A stretch of DNA of 64,000 bases from Luidia sarsii (lineage: Eukaryota; Echinodermata; Asteroidea; Paxillosida; Luidiidae): positions 6,212,989-6,276,988 of the forward strand of contig OX465103.1 in assembly GCA_949987565.1 (NCBI GenBank), in the 5' to 3' direction. Positions 31,090 through 43,200 of this stretch are shown one piece after another (within the stretch, counting starts at the first letter, position 1; every line of letters begins with the position of its first letter). Position numbers and translations under genes: made by a program. The notes below the pieces were generated by a model. The model was not told the origin of the DNA, made no database searches, and saw nothing but the letters and a program-made list of their open reading frames with translations.

Positions 31090-31240
31090 TCTACAAAAAT
31101 GTTGCAAACTGCTTACTGACTAATGTGTAAATCTCAAAATTTTGTGGGCCTGACGTTTCGATCCTAGCAGGACCTTTCTCAAAGGCAGCCTTTGAGAAGG
31201 TCCTGCTAGGATCGAAACGTCAGGCCCCCAAAATTTTGAG
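31090..31240. repeat. GAAACGTC-family element with perfect hairpin
   Basis: GGGCCTGACGTTTCGATCCT AGCAGGACCTTTCTCAAAGG is followed directly by its reverse complement (31,147-31,232), giving a hairpin of about 40-bp arms. The left side carries the family's usual AAAAATGTTGCAAACTGCTT extension. Confidence 0.8.
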
Positions 31241-31254
31241 ATAGAATAAAAGAG

Positions 31255-31660
31255 TTTAAGGGCTGCAGTTACCATAATTATTATGGTAGAAAAGTGGCAA
31301 TCTTAGCCAATTTTTTTGACAGCTCAAGTGTTGATAATGCTGGTACAGAGAAATTGCCTCGTCCCTTTTCAGTCAAAGGGAGTAGCTAGGCATGCTGACG
31401 CTCTTCTCATGTGATGGTGTTCTCTGTGTCTAGAACAATTTCCAAGAAGACTCGTGGACAAAGCTGTGACTGGATTATGTAGATTTCTATCTGCAGTTCT
31501 TTCTGCAGTTACCATAATTATTATGGTAGAAAAGTGGCAATCTTAGCCAATTTTTTGATAGCTCAAGTGGTGATAATTCTGGTACCGAGGTCCTGGGTTC
31601 AACTCCTGCTCCAGTCAACGTTTCCTTGCCATTTTTGCAAAATTGTAAAAGAGAATAGAT
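31255..31660 (+). repeat. Duplicated block with tRNA-derived SINE
   Basis: CTGCAGTTACCATAATTATT ATGG...TTGATAGCTCAAGTGGTGATAATTCTGGTACCGAGGTC occurs twice (31,263 and 31,504). The second copy continues into a B box (CTGGGTTCAACTCC) and the TTGCCATTTTTGCAAAATTG tail. The intervening segment (31,360-31,470) recurs at 33,225-33,345. Confidence 0.5.
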
Positions 31661-32139
31661 TCAGTTTGGGATGATGCAAAAGCAGCATACAGTTCTTTTG
31701 GGTTATGAAAATTTAGAATTATAATAAATCACAGCTTTTAGCAAACTCATAATGCCATTGAAAGGCTTGAGTGATTTCAGATTATTGATAAATTATATTC
31801 TTTAATGTTTTCTTGTTTTTTTTCCCATTTTCGGGCAAGTGGATTTCCCATTTGGGCAAGTAAAAATATGAAAAGTGATAAATTCACTTGCCCGAATGGC
31901 AAGTAAAAAATATGAAAAGTGATGAATTCACTTGCCCAAAGGGCAGGGAAAAAATTGCTAGTGTGGAACCCTGCGGTACGCCACACAATGCCAATGTCAC
32001 TTTGTACTTTACTTGGGTACACAAATTTAGAGTTTGAGTCTGAGTCAAAGTCATGCGAGTCCCACTCCAAGTCCTGAGTCATCCAGGTTGACTGCGAGTC
32101 TTGAGTCACAAATTCAAGGTCAAGCCTCGGGTATATCAT

Positions 32140-34100
32140 TATTACAAAGTCATCTTTAAAGCTGCATGTGATGATTGATTCGCTTCCTTGCCTGACAACC
32201 TCACAGCCTTTTTCTGTAGAAGCTGGCTAGTCACACATGCATGGACTATTATTGGTCATTTAAGCACACTAAAATTAAAAGAAACTGTAAAAAAAAACAT
32301 GAACTCAATCTTAATACATTGACAGATTATGGCAGTATAAGATTTGCTGTAGTGAACTGTAGTGCTGTAGTGCCCAAAATCCAGTAAATTTTGAATGAAA
32401 CAATAACAAATTAGCTGCATTTTGTTGGCTGTGAATCTTTAATAACAACAGGCCTCCTAGTGCTCCAGCCCGATCGACTCCCTGTTGTGCGTTGCTAGGC
32501 AACCATGCCTCCCTCAATGGATGGTTACTGTAGTACTGTACTCACCCACTCACTATGGCGGCAGTGCGTACATGGGATTTTATTTTTTGCCGACTGAAAG
32601 TCAAGGCCGGCTGAACGTACTGTTGTATGCACATTGCATTGCGCATGTTGCAGAGGGTAGTTCTGTTAGAATGGACGTACAATCACTACAATGTAGATCT
32701 ATGGACATGTTCAATCAAATGTACTGTGCACAGTTCTTTTCCACTGTGTTTAGGCCATTCGAGCCCTCATTCTAGTAACTGTACAAACTCTTTTTTTATG
32801 AATTATGAATGTGCAATTTTGCAGAATAGTAACCAATGAAAGCTGTACACAAAGGTACCGCATGTGTGACAAAATAGTCTTTGAGGCTAAAAATGAAAAC
32901 AATTCTGTATTGGGTTACTCATCATTGTGCCTTTAATGTTTGACAGACTGACATTGTTGAGGCTACCACAATATATTTGAGAAAGGTCCTACTAGGATCA
33001 AAACATCGGGCCCTTTAACATTTGAGATTCATGTATTGCAGGTCTAAATAGTCAGTGAGCAGTTTGCAACAGTTTTTCGGTATTAACTTCATATATTTGA
33101 AGAGATTACCGCACATTTCTGTTCAGTTTTAGCCGGATTTCATAACTTCCCCTGTGGAATTTCAACTATGCCACCGATTTTCCAAATTACAGATTTCCCT
33201 GTACAGATCAGAGTGAAATTGCCACGTCCCTTTTCAGTCAAAGGGAGAAGGCGTGCTGACGCTCTTCTCGTGTGATGGTGTTCTCTGTGTCTAGAAAAAT
33301 TTCCAAGTAGACTCGTGAGTAAAGCCGTGACTGGACTATGAAGATTTCCATAACACAAGTGGTTGTAGTGAATGCTCATGTTTTTTTTTTTAAGTTTTCC
33401 CACTGGCAGGCAGAGCCAGTTGGGGGGATGACCCTTCACCTGCCCACTGCTGAAATGGAATCCTGGTTTCCAGGTCACTCATATTGACGCAGCAAATCTG
33501 AAAATAATGTCAATTGGAGCCCCAAGATGATATGCAGTGCAGCTGCGATGGCTGAGTATACAAAGGTGTGTTTACGTGTATGTAGGCTTGACTTTATATG
33601 TGAATGTAATACTCAAAACCTTTCCTTCATTCCTTCCAGGTTTCTCCGTCATCGGCAATTTGAAGCCTCCACCATGCATGGAATCGCACAGACCTTGTCA
33701 GACACTGCCTGCCGTCGTACAACTTGTAAGCAGCTTGCACCACCAACTGTCTAAAACCCTCCGTGGGCTCCAGACTCCATGCAGCAAGTGCTGTCTGTGT
33801 TCATGTTTACCAAGAGAGTGAACTGACAAACGGTTAGCCCCCCAAAAAAATCTGCCGTCAACTTGCATTCATTTGGTCAAGAAACCCACATCTTAAAAAA
33901 AAAAAAAATTAGAAACTGGGATTCAGTTGAATATTTAGCAGCATGTAGGACTATAGGAGTGAGGTCTTGGCACTGTGTGCCACTGACATAGGGGGATAGG
34001 AGCGGAGTGGAGACCGAGCGAAGGGGGCATGAATTCCCCCAGGTTTTCCGTCTGACAAGCCGCTTTGGCCTTGGATTAAAAATAAAAAAATTAAAAAAAA
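32140..34100. other. Spacer upstream of the TRPV start
   Basis: No coding exon supported. Contains a GAAACGTC-family copy at 32,975-33,080, a repeat block shared with 31,360-31,470 at 33,225-33,345, and an A-rich stretch just before the TRPV start. No clear TATA box. Any TRPV 5' UTR exon and promoter should be here. Confidence 0.4.
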
Positions 34101-34116
34101 TCGAAAAGAGGGCACC

Positions 34117-34262
34117 ATGTGGGCCACAGCCAGGAGGTATCTGCAGTGCTGCAGCCAAGGTTTGATGGAGTCGGACGACTCGGAGTGGCGCAAGCAGAAT
34201 GAGAACAAGAACGACATGTACGACCTCATCTTCTTTGCTGGCCAGGGGAAGCTGGTAGAGGG
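34117..34262 (+). CDS. TRPV exon 1 (start)
   Basis: ATG at 34117: [20 protein letters not shown], then [20 protein letters not shown]. Donor GG|gtaagc. Cytosolic N-terminus with a possible palmitoylatable CC. Confidence 0.8.
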
Positions 34263-37200
34263 GTAAGCGATCGCCTCTTTGTAGTTGTCGTTTTGTTTAA
34301 ATTGTACAATTTGTTGCTGTTTTTACCAACTTTAACACACACACAAAAGGGAAAAACTTACTGAACTTTATTTTTTATTTTTGAAAAATGGACCCGAAAA
34401 TTTGCCTGGACCGGGGCTTGAACTCAAAACCTCTGAGTCACATAAATTGTTTAAACTGTTTTTTGTTCCAGCTACAAGAACCGTAAGATTGATGCTGAGT
34501 TTATCTAAGCTATTCTTACTATTTGGGATACCGTAGTTGTTTTTTCACATAAATTGTTTTAACTGTTTTGCTTTCCAGCTACAAGAATCGTAAGAGTGAT
34601 GCTGAATTTCAGGCTCTCATCCGGAAGGAGGTGGGCCCGTTCCTGTACAATGATGGAAGGGGCAAGACCATTAACGAATGGGACTACATCCAGTATCGCA
34701 AGAGCACAGTGGATACCAAGAAGGTACTCACTCAGAATCTTTGCCTAGAATTTCCACCCTGCCAAAAAAAATCAAACCAGATTAGGTCTTAAAATTAAGT
34801 GGGCCTGACGTTTTTCGATCCTAGCAGGACCTTTCTCAAAGGCAGAGTGACAAGGACAACACAGATACATGTACACGAAGGATGGGGGGAAGAGAGTGAA
34901 TAGGACACGGATGAGAAACAAAGGACAAAGAGTAAAGCTGGTAGGGTGAGATCAAAGGGAAGGGCAAGGAGTAGGGTAGGGATTAGTGAGAAGAGGGGGG
35001 AAAGATCAAAGAGAGAAGTGTGAATTCAAATTAGGATTCTTTATTGGCCGAATAGAAACACAGATAATTGTCTGCCGTTTGTAAAAGAAGATTTACGATT
35101 CAACATAAAAAACAACTTACTGATGTACATAAAAAAAAAACAATGAAAAATTGAACACATTATAAATAGACTTAAGATTTTGCATGGTGGGCGAATCAAT
35201 ATAGGAAGGTTTGCGGTGACACCATGTATAAGGTCTCTTAAAGAAGAGGTGTGGTTCTGAAAAGAACTTGAGTGGTAACTCAACGTTTCGACCAGTATGC
35301 TCTGGCCATCATCTCGAGTCCTTGGACTCGGTGGTGGATCTTTCCTGCCTTCCCGCCTCAGTGACCACCGGCATACATAAGCAGATCCACCACCGAGTCC
35401 CAAGGCATTCTCCTGATGACGGCCAGAGCATACTGGTCGAAACGTCGAGTTACCACTCAGGTTCTTTTCAGAACCACACCTCTTCTTTAAGAGACCTTAT
35501 ACATGGCGTCACCGCAAACCTTCCTATATTAAACACATTGTGACAATTATTGCTATGATACAATATATGCCTAAATAACAAAATCAAGGAATTGAAATTG
35601 AAATTGAATTTCATTCATAATTGAAATTGATCTCGAGAAGTACATATACATCCCAAAAATTAGAAATAGAAATTTAATTGCATTAAATTTTACCATTAAG
35701 CTAAAAAGTATTAAAAAGATGAATTGAATTAGGAACAAAAGATTGGCGAAACCGAAGATGTATATTTTTTTTGTGGTTGACGGAGTCTAATACCAGAGTG
35801 ACTAAAATTAAAGCAGTTAAAATGTGTGTGAAGTTGGGTCCTTTATTGCTGTACATGATTTAGCAACCATCTTTATTCTTTATTTCAAGCCCTGCATGTA
35901 AGGATGGCAAGATCAGACCAGTTATACGCTGAGCATTTGTCTGCACCCTCTCTGGTTTCTTGGTTTGTAGTGAAAGTAAACCATAATTATGTACACAAAA
36001 AGTTACATACAAAAATGTTGCAAACTGCTTACTGACTAAAATTACCAAAATGCAAATCTTAAAATTTAGTGGGCTTGACGTTTCGATCCTAGCAGGACCT
36101 TTCTCAAAGGCAGAGTTGAAAGTTAAAACACTTTGTATATGAAAAATAACGGCAATGAAAATGATTGTCCCTCTTCTTTTGTTCTCTCATCAAACCCTCG
36201 TTTTCCCATCACCGTCACAATGCCCACCACGATTGGGACACAGTGAGGTTGAGATACATGTTAAATGTGGAACCTACAATTAGCACAATGGCAATAGGTC
36301 TTGAAAGTCAAGTAACTACATTTCAATTACGTTGGCCAGAATACACTCACTGTATACCACAATTTACCACTCTCCCCTCCCCTCTCCCCTTCCCTCTCCC
36401 CTCCTCTCCCCTCCTCTCCCCTCCTCTCCCCTCCTCTCTCCCCTCTCCTCTCCCCTCCCCTCTCCTCTCCCCTCTCCTCTCCCCTCCCCTCCCCTCTCCT
36501 CTCCCCTCCCCTCCCCTCCCCTCTCATCTCCCCTCTCCCCTCCCCTCTCCCCTCCCCTCTCCCCTCCCCTCTCCCCTCCCCTCTCCCCTCCCCTCTCCCC
36601 TCCCCTCTCCCCTCCCCTCTCCCCTCCCCTCTCCCCTCCCCTTTCCCCTCCCCTCTCCTCTCCCCTCCCCTCCCCTCCCCTCTCATCTCCCCTCTCCCCT
36701 CCCCTCTCCCCTCCCCTCTCCCCTCCCCTCTCCCCTCCTCTCTCCCCTCTCCTCTCCCCTCCCCTCTCCCCTCCCCTCTCCCCTCCCCTCTCCCCTCCCC
36801 TCTCCCCTCCCCTCTCCCCTCCCCTTTCCCCTCCCCTCTCCTCTCCCCTCCCCTCCCCTCCCCTCTCATCTCCCCTCTCCCCTCCCCTCTCCCCTCCCCT
36901 CTCCCCTCCCCTCTCCCCTCCCCTTTCCCCTCCCCTCTCCTCTCCCCTCCCCTCCCCTCCCCTCTCATCTCCCCTCCCCTCTCCCCTCCCCTCTCCCCTC
37001 CCCTCTCCCCTCCCCTCTCCACTCCCCTTTCCCCTCCCCTCTCCCCTCCTCCCCTCTCCCCTCCTCCCCTCTCCCCTCCTCCCCTCTCCCCTCCTCCCCT
37101 CTCCCCTCCTCCCCTCTCCCCTCCTCCCCTCTCCCCTCCTCCCCTCTCCCCTCCTCCCCTCTCCCCTCCTCCCCTCTCCCCTCCTCTCTCCTGCCCGGTC

Positions 37201-40200
37201 CCCCCCCCATCAGAAAGCAATTCTAGACACCATGTCGGACCAGGAGCTGATGCTGGAGTTTCACGAGTACCAGCAGCAGGCCATCAACCGCTTTGCCGAG
37301 CACCGGGTGTGCTGGGACCTGCAGCGGCGGGGGGAGGTGGGCGAGACGGTGCTGCACCTCTGCTACCTGAACAACACCAAGATGCACGAGGAGATCGCTC
37401 GCTTCCTCCTGGAGACCTACCCTCTGCTGGCTCTGGACATCTACGAGGGAGCCGAGTACTTCGGTGAGATAGGGCCCCACTTCCGTATCTCTGCTTAACC
37501 ACTTGACGCCGGGACCTCCGCATCCGGGGCTCCATTGGCTTGACTATGCGACGGGGCCCTCCGATTCCGGGCACCACTATTGTCCACATTCTATACAAAG
37601 ACTCTTTTCAGCTTAGAACAAAGCAATACGAATCAGTACAAAGACCCTTTTTGACGCAAGTTGCCACATGAATTGCAAGATTAGCGGCAGTAATTGTGCA
37701 ATTGTGGGACTTTTTCTGTGGAGGATCGAGAGATACCGCGCTGCAGCAGAAAGCACGCGGGGGACATTGTCTTTGCATGCCACACAGCCCAACGGTCGTC
37801 GGTCTGGCATTGGAATTCCCCCACATTCTTTACCGTAATCTGTACGCTCGGTTGTGGCCAACCAACTTGAAGATTTGACTGCTTGGAGTGGAGGCTGGAG
37901 TCTGCAGTCAGGGATTGACAGCGCAGTACACGCACACACACACACACAAGTCCGTTACGGTCCATTGACGACGCATAATGGGCCCTTTTTCGAACGGATA
38001 ATCTCTTGACAAAAGCCACAACGACGTCCGAATTGTGCCAGGTTTTACTCTCTTGTACCCCTAGTATACACTTATCGATATATTTCACAGAAATATATTG
38101 TTCCGATTGTTTTAGTGAGATGTGAAAATGATGCATTGTTCCAAAACCCCCATATGGCGGTCATCATTTTTTGAGTAAACAACGCCTGAAGTTAAAGTAA
38201 CTTCACAATTCGATTACAAATAAATTTTCTTTTCTTTTTTATTTTCGGAAATTTTAAATATTAGAAGAAAATGATATTTTGATATCATTTGAAAGCTAAT
38301 GGTATACTCTTTCACATCATTAGAAAATCTCAAAATCTCAAAAGTGGGGGTTATTCCTCATTATTCTGTGCCGGGTCACATATGTGCAAAAATGTTGCAA
38401 ACTGCTTACTGACTAAAATGACCAAAATGCAAATATCAAAAGTTAGGAGGACCTGACTGAATTAGGTTTTGATCGTAGCAGGACCATTTTCAAAGGCAGC
38501 TTTCTGCCTTTGAGAAAGGTCCCGCTATGATCAAAGCTGCCTTTGAGAAAGGTCCTGCTAGGATCAAAGCTGCCTTTGAGAAAGGTCCTGCTAGGATCAA
38601 GACGCCAGGCCCTCCCGCTTTGTTTTTGTTAATTAAATAAATAAATGAATAACTCCACGGCATGGTCAACAGTTTTGATTTTGGTTTTGGCCTGGCCACC
38701 TTGCAGGCGAGAACGCCGTGCACATGGCCATTGTCAACAAGGACCTGGAGTCCGTCCGACTCCTGGTGGGCCAGTACAACGCCGAGCTGGACCGGCGGGC
38801 CACCGGCCGCTTCTTCCGGCCCAACGACCTGAAGGAGCCCAAGCACATCCACCTGCGACCCTCCAACTACGAGGGCGAGGTCTACTACGGCGAGTACGTG
38901 CTGGCCTTTGCGGCCAGCGTGGGCAGCGCCGAGATCTACGACTACCTGATCGAGGCCAGCCTGCGCCGACGGCCCGGCCAGGGACAGGTCAATCCCAACG
39001 CCGCGGACTCCTTCGGCAACACCGTAGTCCACATGGTCATCATCCACAACCAGAAGGTGAGAGACGTTAGAGAGGGATTGGCAAGCGCACGGATAATGGT
39101 CAGTGCAACAGATGGATGGTGTTGTCCAGAAACGAGTAATCGCTGAACATGTATGGGTCATTTTTGTGAGACTTTGATTCTGCTCATGAGAAAGGTCCTA
39201 CTTAGGATTGTAACATCAGTCTCGTAACTCTCCTCTCGGTTATTTTTAACTGAGTCGAGTGGTTACTTTTACCGGCCAACCTCTGCCCCTAAAAAGTGAC
39301 TGGGACTTTGTTACCGAGTCAATATGTACAAATGCGCCATTTGGGGAAAACACCACACAGAATCTGGTAGCCGGTTCACACTATGAACCGTGAAAAAGGG
39401 GTGAAAATTTAATTTTCCCGTGAAACTAAAAAGTCACTGTGATTTCACGGCGCATTTTACAGTGAATTCACCGTGAAAATAATCGCCTCTCTGACCTGAT
39501 AAGGACATCTTCTGGTCACTAAAGAGAAAGTGAAAAAAACGTGAATATCTAGGGTGGCAAGCTCCAGCCTTGAGGGATGGCTAATTCACCAGGAATGTGG
39601 CCTTGGAGACCACTGGTGAAAACACTTTGAAAATGACTTGGCTATTATAACTGTGTGCCATGAAATAGGGGTGAAAACACGGTGAATTTTCTTTTCACGG
39701 CTACATGACATTTTCACCCCATTTTCATGGCTTAGATGTTCATAGTGTCAGTGTTGTTTCAGTGACCAGAGGATGAGATGGCTCATCAAAGATCTTGTTT
39801 TTCATCATACGAAAAGCAATGAAGGTTGAGCAGTAAGGTCTTTGCTCGGCTAATAGACCTCACCAGCTAGACCCATTGGTTCCACGCCAATAATCTCTGT
39901 TACAATCTCTAAACTATAGGCAGTGTAGACCGATACATGGGATTTGAAGGTTTGGACAGTGGAATGGCAATGTTGAATGCTTGCAGTGACATCATTTGTA
40001 AAATCTGTGTTACAATCTCTAAAGTAAGAGGTTTGGTTCTGCAAAGAACCTGAGTGGTAACTCGACGTTTCGACCAGTATGCTCTGGCCGTTATCAGGAG
40101 TTCTTTTCAGAACCACACCTCTTCCTTTAAGAGACCTTATACATGGTGTCACCGAAAACCTTCCTATATTGATTCACCCACCATGCAAAACCTTAAGTCT

Positions 40201-43200
40201 GATTTAATCTTTAAAGTGTACTTGAAGTGAATTAAAAAAAAACTGTTGCAAACTGCTCTTAAGTTAGAGGGCCTGACGTTTCGATCCTAGCAGGACCTTT
40301 CTCAAAGGCAAAGTGAAATGTTTAAATTGGTGTTTAAATTTGCATGGTGGAATCACAATGTTAAGCAAAAATAATTGTGCATTCTAAATCATTGCCATCT
40401 GATAAAAGTTTGTGTATTCCTCTAAAATTGTTGTTCCTTTTTTTTCTCCGGTGGGGTGGGGCATTGGTTGTTCCCAGATGATGTTCAAGCACGTGATTCG
40501 GCACAGCAAGATGCCGGCCAACTACCACATCGCCAACAAGGCCGGCCTGACTCCTCTGGAGCTCTCCTACCGGCTGGGCCGCAGCGAGCTCTTTGCCCGG
40601 CTACTGGACCTGGCCAGCGAGACCCAGTGGTCCCACGGCAACCTGACCTACGTGGCCTACCCACTGGCCATGCTGGACACCATCGGGGAAGACGGCGAGC
40701 TTGGTGAGTCGGCGACAAGCCATAGCCACAATGTAGACTGCTTGGCGTGTTACAGCTAAACTTCTGTTTTTATGAGCCTTGAAGGTTTGCAAATGTAGAA
40801 GGCTTGCCGTGACACCGTGTGTACAATCGCTGTTATGATAACTAAACTGCACTCTGATTATATGAGCCTTGAAGATTTGCAAATGTAGAAGGCTTGCCGT
40901 GACACTGTGTACAATGGCTGTTGTGGAAGCTAAACTATAGTCTGTTTTTATGAGCCTTGAAGGTTTGCAAATGTAGAAGGCTTGCCGTGACACCGTGTGT
41001 ACAATCGCTGTTATGATAGCTAAACTAGTCTGTTTTTATGAGCCTTAAAGGTTAGCAAATGTAGATGGCTTGCCGTGACACTGTGTACAATCGCTGTTGT
41101 GGAAGCTAAACTATAGTCTGTTTTTATGAGCCTTGAAGGTTTGCAAGTGTAGACTGCTTGCCGTGACACTGTCTACAATCGCTGTTGTGGAAGCTAAACT
41201 ATAGTCTGTTTTTATGAGCCTTGAAGGTTAGCAAATGTAGAAGGCTTGCCGTGACACCGTGTGTACAATCGCTGTTATGATAGCTAAACTAGTCTGTTTT
41301 TATGAGCCTTAAAGGTTAGCAAATGTAGATGGCTTGCCGTGACACTGTGTGTACAATCGCTGTAATGATAGCTAAACTAGTCCGTTTTTATGAGCCTTAA
41401 AGGTTAGCAAATGTAGATGGCTTGCTGTGACACCGTATGTACAATCGCTGTTATGATAGCTAAACTAGTCTGTTTTTATGAGCCTTAAAGGTTAGCAAAT
41501 GTAGAAGGCTTGCCGTGACACCGTGTGTACAATCGCTGTTATGATAGCTAAACTAGTCTGTTTTTATGAGCCGTAAAGGTTAGCAAATGTAGATGGCTTG
41601 CCGTGACACTGTGTACAATGGCTGTTGTGGAAGCTAAACTATAGTCTGTTTTTATGTGCCTTGAAGATTTGCAAATGTAGAAGGCTTACCGTGACACCGT
41701 GTGTACAATCGCTGTTATGATAGCTAAACTAGTCTGTTTTTATGAGCCTTAAAGGTTAGCAAATGTAGAAAGCTTGTCATGACACCGTGTCTACAATCGC
41801 TGTTATGATAGCTAAACTGCACTCTGATTATATGAGCCTTGAAGATTTGCAAGTGTAGACTGCTTGCTGTGACACTGTGTACAATCGCTGTTATGAAAGC
41901 TTAACTATCTATGGCTGTTTTTATGAGCCTTGAAGATTTGCACATGTAGTTAGCTTGTGGTGACACCGTGTCTACAATCTCTGCTGGGATCAAAACGTCA
42001 GGCCCTCAAACTTTTGAGATTCATGTATTGCAGGTCATTTTAGTCAGTGAGCTGTTTGCAACATTTTTTTTTATTAACTTCATGTACAATCTGGCTATGT
42101 TCAAAAAGGTCTATCATTTGCGGTCACAGCGGGAGGTAAACATTTCATTGCAAACCCCTTGCATTCATACTCACTGAGTTCAACTGAAAACAGTCTATCT
42201 CTGGTACTAAGAGGTCACACACGTTGCTTGACCCTGAATCCCAACTTCCATTCTGCCTAGCAAGAGTGCACTTAACATCAATGGAATGCACATCGCGTCC
42301 TTGTTTTTCGTGCGGTTTGGGCAGTGACATAAATCACCGGTTATGTAATGTGCCGCTCGTCTGCCTAAACTGGATGTGGTTATGAGATAGACCATTCAGA
42401 CACGTTAAGGTTTGTAGACCGGTCTACGTAGACCGGTCTTCGTAGTCTAGTCCACCCCTCTTCGGCGGTCTAAGATAGACCGTATGTAGTGGCCAAAACG
42501 GTCTACGTAGACCGTTCAGACACAACTAGATAGACCCTTTTCAGTTTAAACCGAAGATAGACCACTTTTAGTACGGTGTCTGAACGACCCCTATCTGTTG
42601 TAATAGCTAAACTATAGTCTGTTTACATGAGCCTTGAAGATTTGCACATGTAGAATGCTTGCGATGACACTGTGCAGACCTACAATCTCTGATGTGATCT
42701 TCGATGAGGGTTTGCCCCTGATGCCTGATGAAAACATTTTACTATCACCTCCATCTTTTTCAAGAGATTATGGGTTACTGGGTATAAACAATTTTGTTGG
42801 AAGGAAAAATCCTCTCTTTCTCTGAATGGATGGCTGTGACCAAGTGACCACATGTTTGCTTCAAGCATGCTTTTATGTGCTGAAGACCCCCCACCCTCCC
42901 AGGATGGCTATGCAGGAAGATTCATGATGATGATCTGTTCTGCATTCCTGGGCCTCTTATGCTTGGTCATGCCCCCCAAGAGTTCTGGACACATTGTCTC
43001 CACTGACCCACCCATAACTCATCAACTGTAGAAGACACTAATGAAATAGCTCTTCCCTGAGTATAAAGCTTTTCACCATTTATTTGGTAAAAGGAGTTTT
43101 TCAAGTGATGAAATCTCCTAAGTTGTCTGTATTTGTGCTGAAGAGGATACAGAAGCATACAGTGACCTCATCGCTGAATAATGTCCAGATTTTGGAAAAT

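Noticed and set aside
35413..35460. Hammerhead ribozyme (CTGATGA ... GAAA core) in the fold-back family, also CTGAAGA ... GAAA at 45,745
   Set aside because: The core words match CUGANGA and GAAA, but there is an extra unpaired C before stem II, the flanking text before CTGANGA (GCATTCTC) does not pair with the text after a possible cleavage site, and no convincing stem III closes. Kept only as a conserved hairpin.
36165..37498. Open frames of 297-388 codons of SPLPSPLPS / RGEGRGE type
   Set aside because: Translation of a C/T tract. Only the last part (37,214-37,463) is coding, as TRPV exon 3 in its own frame.
38490..39161. 223-codon minus-strand frame over TRPV exon 4
   Set aside because: Antisense shadow of a GC-rich exon. 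No family resemblance.
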